Both the position numbers and the translations under genes were made by a program. The notes beneath the pieces were generated by a model. The model worked only from the letters and a program-made list of their open reading frames with translations. It did not search any database and was not told the origin of the DNA. Shown here one piece after another: positions 23,336 through 35,737 of a DNA stretch of 64,000 nt (the first letter of the stretch is position 1; each line of letters starts with the position of its first letter). Source of the DNA: Isoetes taiwanensis (Eukaryota > Streptophyta > Lycopodiopsida > Isoetales > Isoetaceae); contig JAJEKV010000173.1 of NCBI GenBank assembly GCA_021234155.1, positions 1-64,000 on the forward strand, given 5' to 3'.

Positions 23336-26300
23336 ATGGAAATGGACACCTCGAGCTCCTCAAAATGTGGAGACAGAGGCTAGCTTACCTCAAGGTACGT
23401 GTATGTCGCCTACTTGCATTGTTTGTTTATTAAATGGCGCCACCAAGGCTATTTAGATGCATGGTAACCACTTTAGGGTCTTATAGTTGATAAAATGGGC
23501 CATGGCGCCATTTGGATGATTGAGTGCACTTTAGGAGTCTTAGCTACTTTAGGATGCCCGGTAGCTTACTCTACTGGCTTTTGATGTCTATTAGCTTACC
23601 ATAGGGTCTTTGTTGTTATAAAATGGCCATGGCGCCATTTGATGTGTATTAGCATACATTTGGGACTTTGAAAAAGTTATAAATGGGCCATAGCCATTTG
23701 ATGTGTATTGGCTTACCATAGGGCTCTTGTTGTTGGTAAATGGGCCATGGCGCCATTTGATGTCTATTAGCATACATTTGAACTTGTTGTTGGTAAATGG
23801 GCCATGGGCCATTTTTATCTCAAGGCCCAGCCCCTTTAACACTAATGGAGTCGGCGGCAGATATGTATTCTCCTTCTTAATCGTAGAAATTCGACCCGTC
23901 AGAGCCACTCTCCTTCCAACCATCTTCCGCGAATATTTGAAGGGGAGGGGCTCTGACTGGTCGAGGCACCCGCGACCAAACGCAAGGAAATGCATTCAAA
24001 TCGCTTCCATTTGCTTATGCATCAACTCGGATGCAAATGGCGCCATGGCGCCATTTGCCTAGTCATCCCGGCCTCGTCTCGCTTGTTCTCGTTGTGCTCT
24101 CTCCTACGAATGGGGTGTTTCCACCAGCCCGATCCACTCTCCTTCAACCATCTTCCTCAATATTGCGTAAGGGGAGTGGTTTGACCGGGTGGAGGCCTCT
24201 TCACCAAACGCAGGATAGGCATACGAAACCGCCTCCGCGCTTATGCATCGACTCACATACAAACAGCCACCCACGCCATTTGCCAACCACAACCGATTGT
24301 TCCGCCGCTTGTTCTAACCATTTATCGATGCCTCTTTGTTACCGATGCCTCTTTGTTGCAGCTATCTTACGCAAGGAAACACAATTTCAATCCGACCGCA
24401 CTATGATGCCGATAGACGTGCACCGGTGCATGGAAGTACGCGGGTGAGCCCCCTCTACCGCTATGTGCTCGAAAGGAGATCATAGAAGAGAGCTCAGCCT
24501 CCTTATAAGGGAGAGACATTACGTAAACAAATCCCAAGCATTTACCAGCCTGTGTATCTTGGTCCAAATGAAGTTGGTTGCCAAGAGCGGTCGCGAGGAT
24601 TGATCCGGTGGTCCGTGGAGGATACTTTGAAGCGTAAAAATAATTGTGTACTATGTGGACCGGAAGTTTTATGATCCCATCAGAATGTCCGCTAGCATTG
24701 CAAATGTAGCCGGTTTCGGCTAAGAAGCAAGGTCAGGCCGCCGCCGTGACAATTAAAAAGCCTTTGAAGAAGCCGACATCAAAGGTCCACAAGAAATCTT
24801 GAGGGGCTTTATGATTCTTCGCGAATCGGATGAACGAAGTCGAAAAACTCGCCTTCATTCGTTGTCAAGGCAATAGCCCAAACAGAAACTACCCGCCATT
24901 GTGGACACTACCGCTAAAATCAAAGGAGCAAGAAGAAGACAAGACAACCTAGGGGGACACCTGCAAAATCGACAAAGACTCCTCATCTTCTATCGAGGAT
25001 GTCCAGAACCGGAGGAAGGAAAGGCGCAAGGCAAGAAGAAAGTTAAGAGAAAGGATCACAAAGATCCGTGATATGGAAAAGAAGGAAAAGAAGCAAGCTA
25101 AAGAAAAACGAAGAGAAGGAAAAGGAAGAGAAGGAAGATAAAGAAAAGAGGGAAAAGAAGGAAAAGAAAAAGGAAAGGAAAGAAAAGGATAGGGAAGGCA
25201 AGGGGCGTAAGGAAGGAAAGGCGAGACAGAAAAGGAGGGAAAGGAAGTGGAGACAGAGGAAACGGATGGGAAAAAAGAAGAAGAAGCATGTGCCGGAGAC
25301 CATTGAGAAGGAGAGGACACCTAAAAAACAAAGGAGAGTGCCCCTGACTCCAAGTCCCGGCTGAAGTCCTAGAAGTGGTGGTGAACCTCCGAGCCCAAGG
25401 CATAGCGAGGATCCCCGCGGACACACCGCCAAAAGGGTCCCCATTAAGAAGCCGTGAGCTAAAGAAGGTCACATTAAGAATAGCTCAAAGACTTGCTAGA
25501 GGTGCCCGCAAATCTTCGTGTGGAAAGGTCAAGAGGAAAAGACGGCAGAGAATACACCGCAAAAAAATTTACGATCACCCAGATCCTGTTTCCTCCTGTC
25601 ACATTCATTAAAAAAAAAATAGACGGTTCAAATTATATCAAGGGCCAGCAAATCTGACATCTAGACCAAGGAATATGGAGCACGCCAAAACTTTGGTGGA
25701 GTCCTTTCAGAGAGACCCACATCCGCCTTCACTCCCACCGATGTGATTCCATTCAATCCCCTCACAAATAAACCGGTCCCTTGGAAAACCGAGGATGACC
25801 TCATGGGGATGCACTATTATATAGTGAATGGTAATCATTCGCTTATGGCTGCTCATTTTGTATGTAGAAGACTCCTAAGACACCAAAGTCCCAAGAGCAA
25901 ATGTCAAAGATTTATCTTGAACGGAATTGCCGAAAGTGTTATCCGGGCACAGCCAACTAACAGAATGCCTCGCAGCTCGGGCCAGAAGTCAATGATATCA
26001 CCGCTAAGACTATTTTCAAAGAGCCATTCATTGATAACATAACCCACCGGCAAAGCAATATGCTCGGCGCGAAGCCCGATCCATCTGGTCGCGGGCAATC
26101 TCGCCGTAACCATACAAGGTACATGTTTTAATTTTTTGCGAAGAAGATTATGAAATGGCGCCACGGGCGCCATTTGTTCACTAAACGGCAGCCACGGGCG
26201 CCATTTGCTCATTAAATGTTCAAGTCTAACTTCTTGTTGTTTCCCAACGTTATCCGGCTTTGGCTGGGTTACCATGCGTGGTAAGCATCCTAAAGATTTC

Positions 26301-27560
26301 AACCAGTGGGTCTTCATGCCAGAGGATATTTTTCAGTTATTCGTGTCCCTATGGAACTTGTGGAAATCTTGCAAGCTAAAAGACAACAAGGGTCAAACTA
26401 TTACCTGTAACTGGGCAAAAGAATCTGACTACTTCAGTCAGACCTACCTGAGGTGCATGAGGGGTATGGACTACGAAGACTGTCGGGTTCTGTTCCAGGA
26501 TGTGCTGGATGGGAAGACCTTCGTCAACGTCACCAGTGATTATACAGGTAAGCAATTCTTCAAGGCAAGGGCAAAGATCCATATCTTTCTTGAAGAAGGA
26601 GATTTTTACATACGTGAAGGATAATTTTCCGAGGAAGTTCAAGTCCTTCACTGATCTCAGTACTGCAGTGCCGGGCTTCGAGGATACCGACCTGATTTCC
26701 ATGGCCACCTTGCATAGTAAGTGGGTTGAAACCGGAGTGAGCAAGGAAGGCATTTTCGGTAACGTGCCACCTGCCTTGGCAAGATTCATACGCAATGCTG
26801 TCTTGAAGAGAGAGGATACCAAGACTTCCAAGGCGGTTGAACTAACACAAAGAAGGGACAAGTTGTTTGCACTCCCCGCAAGATCCTTGATTGCCCCGAC
26901 ACTAGAGGCATATTTCCAATGTGGGACAAAACCACACTAACAAATTTCTTTAATACAGCTGTAAAGAACACCACAGCTGATTCTTTTTGGATAGTGGTCT
27001 TTGCAAGGCCGGAGCACAACTTTTTGATTTCATCTGTATTGGATGATCTGGATTCCAGATCCAGAGTTTATATTGGCATGTATGAGGACGAATACAAGAA
27101 TCCGCCCCCTGTGAGTTCAGGAGGCCCATTCACTAGTGTATGCCACAAAGATTCAAAGCCATCAAGGTCCTCCCCGCCAAGCAATTGATCTCAAGTTCCC
27201 CTTCAACGATCATCCTCAAGAACGCCGCCACCGCCTCGTGGCCTAACGAAGAAGACGAAGACGGGAGACCGAGGCTATGGGTAAGAAGCTCGCAACAGCC
27301 AGATTCAGTACCGGGCAAGGCTTGCCGTGGGACATAATTATGAGAAACCAGTGGGGCTCGCTACATGCTCGCACTGTGCGTAAAATGGTGCCGCCAGGAA
27401 CAGGGGTGTTTGATTACTTCTCCTGTGGTTCTTTTGGCCGGGCTTCATTGCTGAATAAGAGATTTTGCATTGTATTCGAAAGTGACCCGCTTTTAAGCAT
27501 GAGTGCCTAAAGGGGATTCTTGATAGGCTTGACCGCCCATGAATCCTACCATCGCACTGC
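23336..27560 (+). pseudogene. Broken gene: ParB-like domain, K/E-rich linker, DNA N4/N6-methyltransferase-like domain
   Basis: Coding-like segments run in order on the plus strand with frameshifts. A possible first exon at 23,336 begins MEMDTSSSSKCGD and ends at a CAAG|GTACGT donor. Around 24,640-24,720 is YVDRKFYDPIRMSASIANVAGFG-like text. At 24,985-25,360 lies a Lys/Glu/Arg-rich linker. At 25,743-25,870 PFNPLTNKPV is followed by YYIVNGNHSLMAAH, resembling the GNHR..A motif of ParB/Srx-like domains. After a likely intron (donor near 26,116) come exons with WAKESDYFSQTYLRCMRG (26,410) and FPRKFKSFTDLS (26,630). Near 27,385-27,490 PPGTGVFDYFSCGSFGRA then CIVFESDPLL resembles the SAM-binding motif I (DPF.GSGTT..A, then E.DP) of beta-class methyltransferases. 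Domain identities are my reading by eye. The gene is broken as read. Confidence 0.45.
25010..25290 (+). repeat. Near-pure purine tract encoding a charged linker
   Basis: About 280 bases almost free of pyrimidines on the plus strand (AAGGAAAAGAAG-type words). It reads as a K/E/R-rich coiled segment, with one frame change near 25,125. It could form triplex or R-loop structures. The minus-strand frames here (SF/PF-rich) are shadows. Confidence 0.75.
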
Positions 27561-28720
27561 TCCTCTGATGTGGAGAGACCACTGGGCCGAAGTTGAAGAA
27601 GTCAGAGATCCACCAAATCCAGAGATGCCCAAGCTCCACCCGATGTGGACTATGATGTGATCAAGAATACACAATTCAACTGACATTCTTGATGATCCCA
27701 TTTCACCGCCACGCCGTTCGAGAGCTGTGGAGATCCTATGGTTGCTTCTTCTAGCCATGGCCCCGCCATACCGGAACATGATCCTTTTGTGGAGCCTGCT
27801 CTCGATGAGGAACCCCGAATTTTGTATGAAAATAATGTAAATTGTACACTAATACTCTTGTAAACGACTACCTCTTCCGAAGTCCTTGCTTGTTTTGGCA
27901 AATTTTTTAATATGCAAATCTATGAATTCGAATTTTTAACTATTTTTGTGATGTTATATTTCTCCAGCTTCATTACATGCAATGCTAGAATTTTTAATGG
28001 CGCCCAATAAATGGCACTTTAGATGCATATTTTTTTAAATGGCTTTATAATTGCTCAAAAAATTGGCATAAAGTTGACTAAAAAGGATTTTCATTCCTAA
28101 TTGAATCACTTAAATTTCTCATTTTAATGAAATTGTGCTTCATAGTGTGATAATAGAATGCCTCAATTGTGACAAAAGGGTGTGAACATGGTGACAAAAA
28201 TATGACTCTGAAATGACAATAAGCTGACATTAAAGTGGCAATAAGCTCAAAGAATTTCTTAAAGAATGTAAAGATGTAATCAATAATGGATGGTGAAGTT
28301 GATCAATTAAGTGATGTTTAAGAGGCCATTGGTTTTGCATGTGGGTTGCAAGAGGATTTAAACACACTTCTATATAGGTATTTATGAAGTTGTAGACATG
28401 TGTAGAATACCTTTGTAAATTTGGAAAATGATGGAAGAGATAATCGATTGGTATGTTGTGTGCTTGATAAAGATTTGTAATACTATGAGGTAGATGAATA
28501 CAAGTTTGGTTGTATCATCGTGCATCTAGAGCTTCACATAAAATGTGCTTGCTAATCTCAATGTTCTTCATGAATTTAGGGCAAGGATAACCTAGAGCTT
28601 CATATAATCCTTGGTAGTCTCAATGTTAATAATGAAATTAGAAGCATAACAAATATAAATACACCTATATGAAACTTAGAAATGTTCTTGCCTCTAATAA
28701 TAGGTTGTTCAGACAATTAT
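27560..28720. other. AT-rich intergenic DNA, no gene
   Basis: No supported ORF. Contains ATGGCGCC fragments near 28,000 and a patch of TGACAAAA-type words at 28,165-28,250. The tandem duplication C/D starts at its right edge. Confidence 0.6.
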
Positions 28721-30255
28721 CACACACCAAGTTGAAATTATCATTCATCACCTCTAATAATTGGTTATCACACACCAAGCTGAAATTATCATTCAAACCG
28801 CTTTTGAGAATTGTTTTTTTGATATTGGATTAAAAAAAATATCCGGTTCCGAAATGGTTCCGGTGGTCAGGATGCACGAAAAAGCCAAAGACAAGCAAGA
28901 TCTGATCGGATCTCCAGGAGCGCCAACGATCCATGGGGATTGGGTACGTCTTGAGCCCAATCCATCTGAATGATACCAGAAAACACAACACCTAATGGAA
29001 GAATAGCAGTAGGGAAACTCCGTACAACAACAAGATTCAAATTTTAGAGGAAACGCCGATGTGGAATGCATGAAGACAAAAGGCTCTTATGGGAGAAAGG
29101 GCCAAAAGCTCCTGGCTTATAGCTTATAGTGCTTGTGCCAAAGAAAGCCCTGGTCCAAAAGGAGAGTTGACGCCAAAACCGCCCTTCCTTTAGAATGATG
29201 GTTCTTCTATATAAGAAGAGAACCATAGCATAATCTATACTATTAACGAAAGTATTATTCAGGTGATGATGAGGTATCTTCAATTATAAATGATCTTAAA
29301 TCTGCAAATTGCTAATTCTAATTGACGTTTGATATATTGTGAATGTATGACTCTGAATAACAAAAAGTATTGACCAACTTTTTAAAGGAGACTAATTATT
29401 GTACTATATAAATTCTACGTTAGGTTTGGAATACAAGATGCTACAAAATTGCTTCACATCAATCCAGAATCACTTGTTGTTGTATTATGAAATGTTGCAC
29501 ATTAACCGGGGTCCAACTGCACAGGTTTTGAATGAAAGAAATGTTCGCAGTGACCTTGGCCACCGTGATAAATTTCTTGTATGCATTAAAAGTTTGAAAA
29601 AACTTAACTCTTTTGTATAGTTGGACTACAACCTAATCGTTTGATGGGGCTTGTGAAAACTTTTAGTACTAGAAAGCCACCTCCTTTAATATTACAAGGA
29701 CATCTCCTTTAGTATGGAAAGGGGTTCATAATCCTTTGCCATGGTCGAATGAGATGATAAACATATTTATCATATTGGCAAGCTCTTCCTTGTTTAGATA
29801 ATTTGCAGCCTAAAATATAACACAGATGATCACTTATAACATGATTTTTTAAACTGATCTATAAAAAATAATAGGGAAGTTGAGATCATTTACTTAATAG
29901 TGTCAAAGCTCACTAGCAATGTAAGAGAAACATTAAAAACAAAAAGAAAGGAGATGTTTTGCACTATGAAAAAGGTACATTATATCAGGACGGACACAAA
30001 CAATAATTTTATAAGATAAGAAGACATTCTAAGAAAAAAGGCTAATCTTAAAATGAATATGACAAGTTTCATAACTATAATAATAATCATATTAATGAAA
30101 ACAATTAGTCTTCCCTGGACCAAGCATTAAAATTGCAACCGTTGGCTTATTTTTCTTCCAAACAATTAATCAGTTTGAAAGAAATTAAAATCATATTCTC
30201 AATTTTACCTTTAATACACATTCTTTCCTGCAAAGTGTTTGGTATACACTTCATT

Positions 30256-30905
30256 GGCTCAGGATAGTCTTTACCGGTTTCGGGATCCCGGAGGTGAAAA
30301 TACCATCCTCCTCCCAGATCACCGCGCTGGCTCGACGGAATCCGCTTCGTGACCCCCGCTTTCACCGCATCGACACACACGCGGAGGGTCCCAGATAAAT
30401 CTGGGCCGCCCCGCCCCACGCGACACATCCGGCCGCGCCCGTGGTGTTCCCCGCCTCCCAGATCACCAACCCCGGATCCCGCCCGGAATCACCAACGCTT
30501 CGATCCGGCCCCGGGATCCCCATGCCGCGGGCCGATAACCGCGCCCGATATCACCGTGGGGGTGTGATCCTCCTCCGGGATCGCCAGCGTGGCGATCTCG
30601 ACCCACCCCGAATATCACGCCACCTTATCAGGCCTCGGGATCACCACCATGGCCGAGCATCGGCCGACGCCGAGGACGGTAAAATCCGACCTCGGGATCC
30701 GACACGCCCGGTCGTGATTCCTTCCTCCGGGATCCTGCCCACCTAACCCGATACTCGGTCCGATATCGGCCGGGCTAAGTATCCCCGCCTCGGGATCCTG
30801 CCGTGGGGCCCGATATCGGCGTCCGATTTCCCGCCAGATTATCCCATATCCAGGGGATCACCACCTCCTTTCGCGGATTCCTTCCTCCGGGATCCCCACG
30901 CATTT
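30256..30905 (+). repeat. MULE C left terminal inverted repeat
   Basis: GC-rich stretch with many copies of CTCCGGGATCACC and of GATATCGG(G/C). These words recur in the right TIR in inverse orientation. The repeated words are good candidates for transposase-binding sites. ORFs within are artefacts of base composition. Confidence 0.8.
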
Positions 30906-31109
30906 ATTTGCATGAAAATCGACGGTGGCCACGGGCGTGGAATGATCGTGGCGCCGCTTTTGAACATGTCAACCCATGCACGGACCAACCATCCCGTCCG
31001 ACACCGGGACGCCGGAAACCACCCCCGGGATCCCACATTTGTCTTCCGAATTCTCTCATACCGGGCCGATATGCAATGCAGACGGATGTTCAAGCGCCCC
31101 TTGCAGCTA

Positions 31110-34100
31110 TGGACGTTTGGGGGCTGGAGGAGAAGATAGCATGTATTTACCGCTTAAGATTATTTTTAGGAGGTAAGAAACGATATCCGAAGCTCCTTTT
31201 TCGCCATTCCCCAGGTCTTTGAAATACATGTGGAGTCACCCCCTAATGGCATTTTCGACCACAGCAACCTACACTGGTTTCCAGAAGAGCACCAAGTTCC
31301 TTCAGATAGGGAGGTGGAGAAATGCTTGTGTGGACCTCGCTACTTCCCAACAAACCGGTTGAAGACTTCATTCTTGGAGAGCAAAGAAATTGTGTGGCAC
31401 CGCAGCCTTCTACTACTTAAGGAGTTCCAATCCCGAGAGGGTGCTAAAGAGGCCAACCATGGATTCTTATTTGACTATGAAAAGGTATGTATTTAAAAAC
31501 CCTATCCTCTAGTTTATCGTTGTTGTTGTTGTTGTTTCGTAGTAGAAAACATTGTAGCGTAATATATTTAATTTTAGATGTACATGCACTACTTTCATGC
31601 ACTAATTTTGAACACTCAAAATAGGTAATCGGTGCACATATGGTCCCCGTGACAAGACTTTGAACACTCACGTGGTTGCCTGATGGACCATGTCAACTGG
31701 CACACGCAGAAAAGAGTTGAGAGGGGTGAGAGTGTGCGTAGGGGCTGCCAATGCCATTTTACCATTAGGCAACTCTACCTTCTCCCAGAATGCTCTCAAG
31801 TTACTTATTATGGGTTTGAGCATAGAAATCTCCAAGGTGAGCCTTGCCATGGTAAATTTGTTGACGTGGAGAAAGGTATTAGATTCAAGCTAGCACCGTG
31901 GATCTCACAGGAATTGAGGGTTAGAGAAAAGCTCGTGCATTGGCACACCCCACGAAGTGTTATGAACATGCACGAGGAGAGGTGGAGATTTAAAGTAGAT
32001 GTGCATGGCAAGGATAGTTTGTGTAGGGATGACATGCTGAAGATCCGGGATGTTTACAACATTGAGAAGAGTGTTGTTAGAAACACTTGGAAGCTACATG
32101 AAGACCTTCCCACTAGCATCAACATGTGGGTGCAACAACATCTAGAGTCCTGTTCTTGTATGAACATGGTGACATCGCTCCAATTGGGAGTGATGACTCC
32201 AATCCAAAGAGAGGCAATGCTGAAGTTTGGAAAGAATAGGGCCATTTGCATGGATGCAACCTTCAAAACTAATGACAAGAGGTACACTCTAAGAGTTCAT
32301 TTCCATTCTAGATCTTTTCCATAGTCCATTTAAAATGGCTATAGCAGTTGGTTTCAATCATGCAATGACATCTATTGGTTTAAAATTCAAGATGCAATGA
32401 CAGGTGCACCCCTATTGGTTTCAATTATGTTGTGTACTATCTTTTTTACACTCATTGCCTTCGATGACCATTGCAATGGCATGCCATTGGCATATGTCAT
32501 AACCAATTCTCAAAAAAAAGTAGGGCTATAACTAAGTGGTTGAAAGCACTAAAGGATTCATTATAACCCATTGAATTGTTTTATGGATGATCTTAGGTCG
32601 GATCGATATCATATCCCCCTCGGCACCCTTCTTGCATCATAATGGCATGCCATTGGCATATGTCATAACCAATTCTCGATGAAAGCACTAAAGGCATTAT
32701 GACGATGATGATCCTGAAATCAATGCGGTAAAAAATGTAAGTGATGCCCGGCAATTTTTCCCCTTCTTATACTTTCTAACACTAACACTTGTAGGTTTTC
32801 CCAAACGCGTTCGTGTGCAAATATGCATTTGGCATGTGAGAAGAGCCCTGGATGAAGTGGCTAGGGAAGCAAAAAATATAAGGAGTAAGGTGCATAGAAA
32901 TGAAATGTTCAAGGAGCTAGGGAATATAATGTACAAGATAGAGGGTCCTGAGGGGACAATGAGTATGGTCATGAGCACGGTGGAAGTCTGTTAGGAAAGA
33001 GGCTATCAAGAGATTGGAAGAGTTGGTAAGGAAGTATCCTCAATACCCTAAATTGTCGGGCCTACATGAGTAAGGAGTGGACTAAGAACATCCTCTGGAA
33101 TGGGTATTGGCTACAAGAATGTACATGCACTCCAATCAAGAGACCAATGCTGCCATAGAGGCATGGCATGCTGCCCTTAAGTTGCGCCTAGGCATATGTA
33201 AGCTGCACTTCGAGGCAGGTGAGAATTGACTGGTTGCTCTACATTCTCACTAACAATGTGGAGACACACATGGCTTACATGAGGTAACATTTACATATCA
33301 CTATTTACCTTGCAAATGATTGATATATAGCTATGTTCTAGGTCTATGAAGGAACATGGATTTGTAGTGAACACCTCACAGGAACAAATAGTAGAGTGCG
33401 CAATTAGAGGCGCCGGAGAATTGCCGATTTTAACAAGTCACATTTACCAACTTCGAGGAGGGCGAGGCTGAAGTGCAAACCGAAAGACTTCTTGGACAGG
33501 GCCTGTGATTTTGTTGCTGGAGCACACAAGAATTGGGCATAAAGCCAGATTGCCCTTGGGGAGCCAAGGGTAATCTATGTAAGCATCAGGTGAAAGTTAT
33601 GCAAATGCTTGGCAATTACAGTGGATCAAGATCTCTTGTGTGTTGGTTTACCAATATGGGACAATAGGTGGGGGCATCGACCACCAAGCAATATGGCCGC
33701 AAGCAAGAGAGTTGTGGAGACCAGGGATCCGAGGTGCTTGAGGTAGTATGCCTAGGGAAGAGTCTCCCTTGCAAAACAAGGCCAAGTGGACTTGAACAAG
33801 ACTCAGCCTCCTTGGAGGCTGTAATTGCTAGAGTGATGTCTAGGGCTCAAAAAAGATCCTAACATTTTAGTTGCAACTGATTCTCTCATGAGACAAACTC
33901 GACTTTTAGACTTGAGAAGATGGATGACATAGTTGGCAATAAAAAGCCGGGCGACATGGTCAGCACTAATATATCAAGTCTATGCTATCCAATATATATA
34001 TAAAAAGAACTTACCTTGGAGGTCAATTGTGGTTTTAGTTTGTCACTAAATAATACTTTTTGAAGCCCCACGAAGATAGAAGAACTTGGAAAACATAAGG

Positions 34101-34162
34101 TGAAGAAAGCAAGGAAGAATTGGAAGGAACTTCAGATGGAGGCTTCATGCAAGGCACCATGA
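31110..34162 (+). pseudogene. MULE transposase, copy C, degraded
   Basis: Multi-exon DDE transposase with a SWIM finger. An early exon ends FLFDYEK at an AAG|GTATGT donor (31,481). The long exon to about 32,280 contains CQCHF, KLHEDLPTSINMWVQQH and the first catalytic Asp in MDATFKTND. After an intron come FDDHCNGMPLAYVITNSQ, then VQICIWHVRRALDE (the C..WH block, kept here but deleted in copy D), and the candidate Glu in NQETNAAIEAW. In the SWIM region copy C has indels that destroy the first cysteines, leaving CPWGAKGNLCKH. The acceptor before the FDDH exon is changed (TTATGTTG for TTATGCAG) and the TDDADAEIKAV block is replaced by a rearranged duplicate. The element would cut and paste its TIR-bounded DNA, but this copy looks inactive. 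Confidence 0.8.
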
Positions 34163-34304
34163 TTCCCAAATTTTGGGACCTGAAACATGACTCTCAGAAT
34201 CAGAACATGACTTTTATTTCTCAATCTTTCAATGCATATCACTAAATGTAATGTTTAAATGTTCTAAAGGTTCCTAAAGGTTCTAAGGTTCTCGAAATTT
34301 TTCC

Positions 34305-34815
34305 GTCCGCCTGATGGTGATCCCGGAGGACGGGATCACGTGATGGTGATCCCCACCTCCGGGATCACCATCAGGCGGACGCATTCTTTTTTAATTTTTT
34401 TTCCCCTAAGGTTCTAAGGTTCTAAGGTTCCAGGGTTTTCAAAATTTTTCCGTCCGCCTGATGGTGATCCCGGAGGACGGGATCACGTGATGGTGATCCC
34501 CACATCCGGGATCACCATCAGGCGGACGCATTCTTTTTTAAATTTTTTTCCTTTAAGGTTCTAAGGTTCCAGGGTTTTCAAAATTTTTCCGTCCGCCTGA
34601 TGGTGATCCCGGAGGACGGGATCACGTGATGGTGATCCCCACATCCGGGATCACCATCAGGCGGACGCATTCTTTTTTAATTTTTTTTTTCCCTTAAGGT
34701 TCTAAGGTTCCAGGGTTTTCAACATTTTTCCGTCCGCCTGATGGTGATCCCCACATCCGGGATCACCATCAGGCGGATGCATTATTTTTTAATTTTTTTT
34801 CCCCTAAGGTTCTAA
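34305..34815. repeat. Hairpin array 1 of MULE C (four units of about 140 bp)
   Basis: Units start near 34,311, 34,452, 34,591 and 34,731. Each holds a long inverted repeat whose left arm begins CGTCCGCCTGATGGTGATCC and whose right arm is its complement. Between the arms lies ATCACGTGAT, itself palindromic. T-rich DNA and TAAGGTTC repeats separate the units. The fourth unit has lost part of its left arm and loop. The arms contain the TIR word CTCCGGGATCACC. Confidence 0.95.
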
Positions 34816-34922
34816 GGTCCTTTGTTTCAATGGTTTCATTCTATTCATTTGCATGTTTCAAAATGGATCATAAGTTACAATGGGGCCTCACAATGGCTTA
34901 AAACTAACATTCTAATTCGGAA

Positions 34923-35508
34923 TCATTCTGAATCAACATCAATCACTGGTGCCATGCCTTCTGCATGGACGTCCTCAACAGTTACATCTGGCACACCGCA
35001 GGGTAGTCTCCACATCATGTGATCGAAGATGTCGCATAGGGATGGATCAGACCCCTCTAGGACTTCCCTAATTAGAACCTTCTTTCGCAGCCTCCGTGCA
35101 GCATACATTTCCTCGAAGCAGGCTTTTAGGGTGTTGCCTTCCCAGACAAGGTCCATAGCTAGCAAATACTTCAAAGCCTTGCCCTGGATAATGCACTTCT
35201 TCAATTCCCAAAGCAATGCCCTATGGCTTGGCCGACTGGATCGGTGTTCGGGAGGTCTAGGGTCTCTCTCGAATTCCCCATTCTCCACGATCTCTCAGAT
35301 GAGCCATGAGGGGATCATGAAAAGATTAATATGAAAGTAGAACATAAATGTGAAGGAAGACAACAACATGCTTACTTTGGAACGTTTTGATGCTGTTAGG
35401 TTGGGCGAGATCTATCCCCACATCCTCTTGAATTTGGATGAGAATATCCTTAAGACTGTGGGCATTGATGGCACTCCTCTCAACAAGCTGTTGTCGGGTC
35501 CTCACCAT
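34923..35508 (-). CDS. MULE-internal two-exon gene of unknown function, copy C
   Basis: Exon 1 starts at ATG 35,508 (MVRTRQQLVERSAIN) and runs to a CAAA|GTAAGC donor near 35,371. The corresponding acceptor in copy D joins in frame to exon 2, which contains HRALLWELKKCIIQGKALKY, FEEMYAARRLRKKV and LIREVLEGSDP and ends VIDVDSE at 34,923. Copy C has a 9-bp in-frame loss in exon 1 and changes in early exon 2 around the acceptor (CTCAG here against ATACAG in D). No family is recognised. It is helix-rich and charged, of about 170 residues. It sits between the two hairpin arrays, so it is part of the transposon rather than a host gene. Confidence 0.55.
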
Positions 35509-35737
35509 CTGTCACTTGCCTTGAACCGCAAGCAAATGAACTCGACTGCTACTGAACTCAATTGAAACCAACTAACTTTCTACCAAGAACAACTAAGGCA
35601 AGGGTATATATAGACTCATGAATGAACCGTTGTACTATCCGTTGTACAACGGTTAACCCATGATTTCAATTTCTAATGGTAAAGTGGTGAAGACGACTTT
35701 TTGATCAATGGCTAGGTAATTTAATTACTTTTTTTGA

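Noticed and set aside
25043-25472. Minus-strand Ser/Phe/Leu-rich frames of 120-130 codons
   Set aside because: Complement of the purine-rich tract; composition is an artefact.
30349-30746. Proline/arginine-rich frames in the MULE terminus (also 50,077-50,679 and 59,388-60,359)
   Set aside because: They run through the repetitive GC-rich TIR and are not conserved between left and right TIR or between copies.
34248-34310. Telomere-like CTAAGGTT repeats between hairpin units
   Set aside because: The word is not the plant telomere repeat TTTAGGG and occurs only as a short spacer within the arrays.
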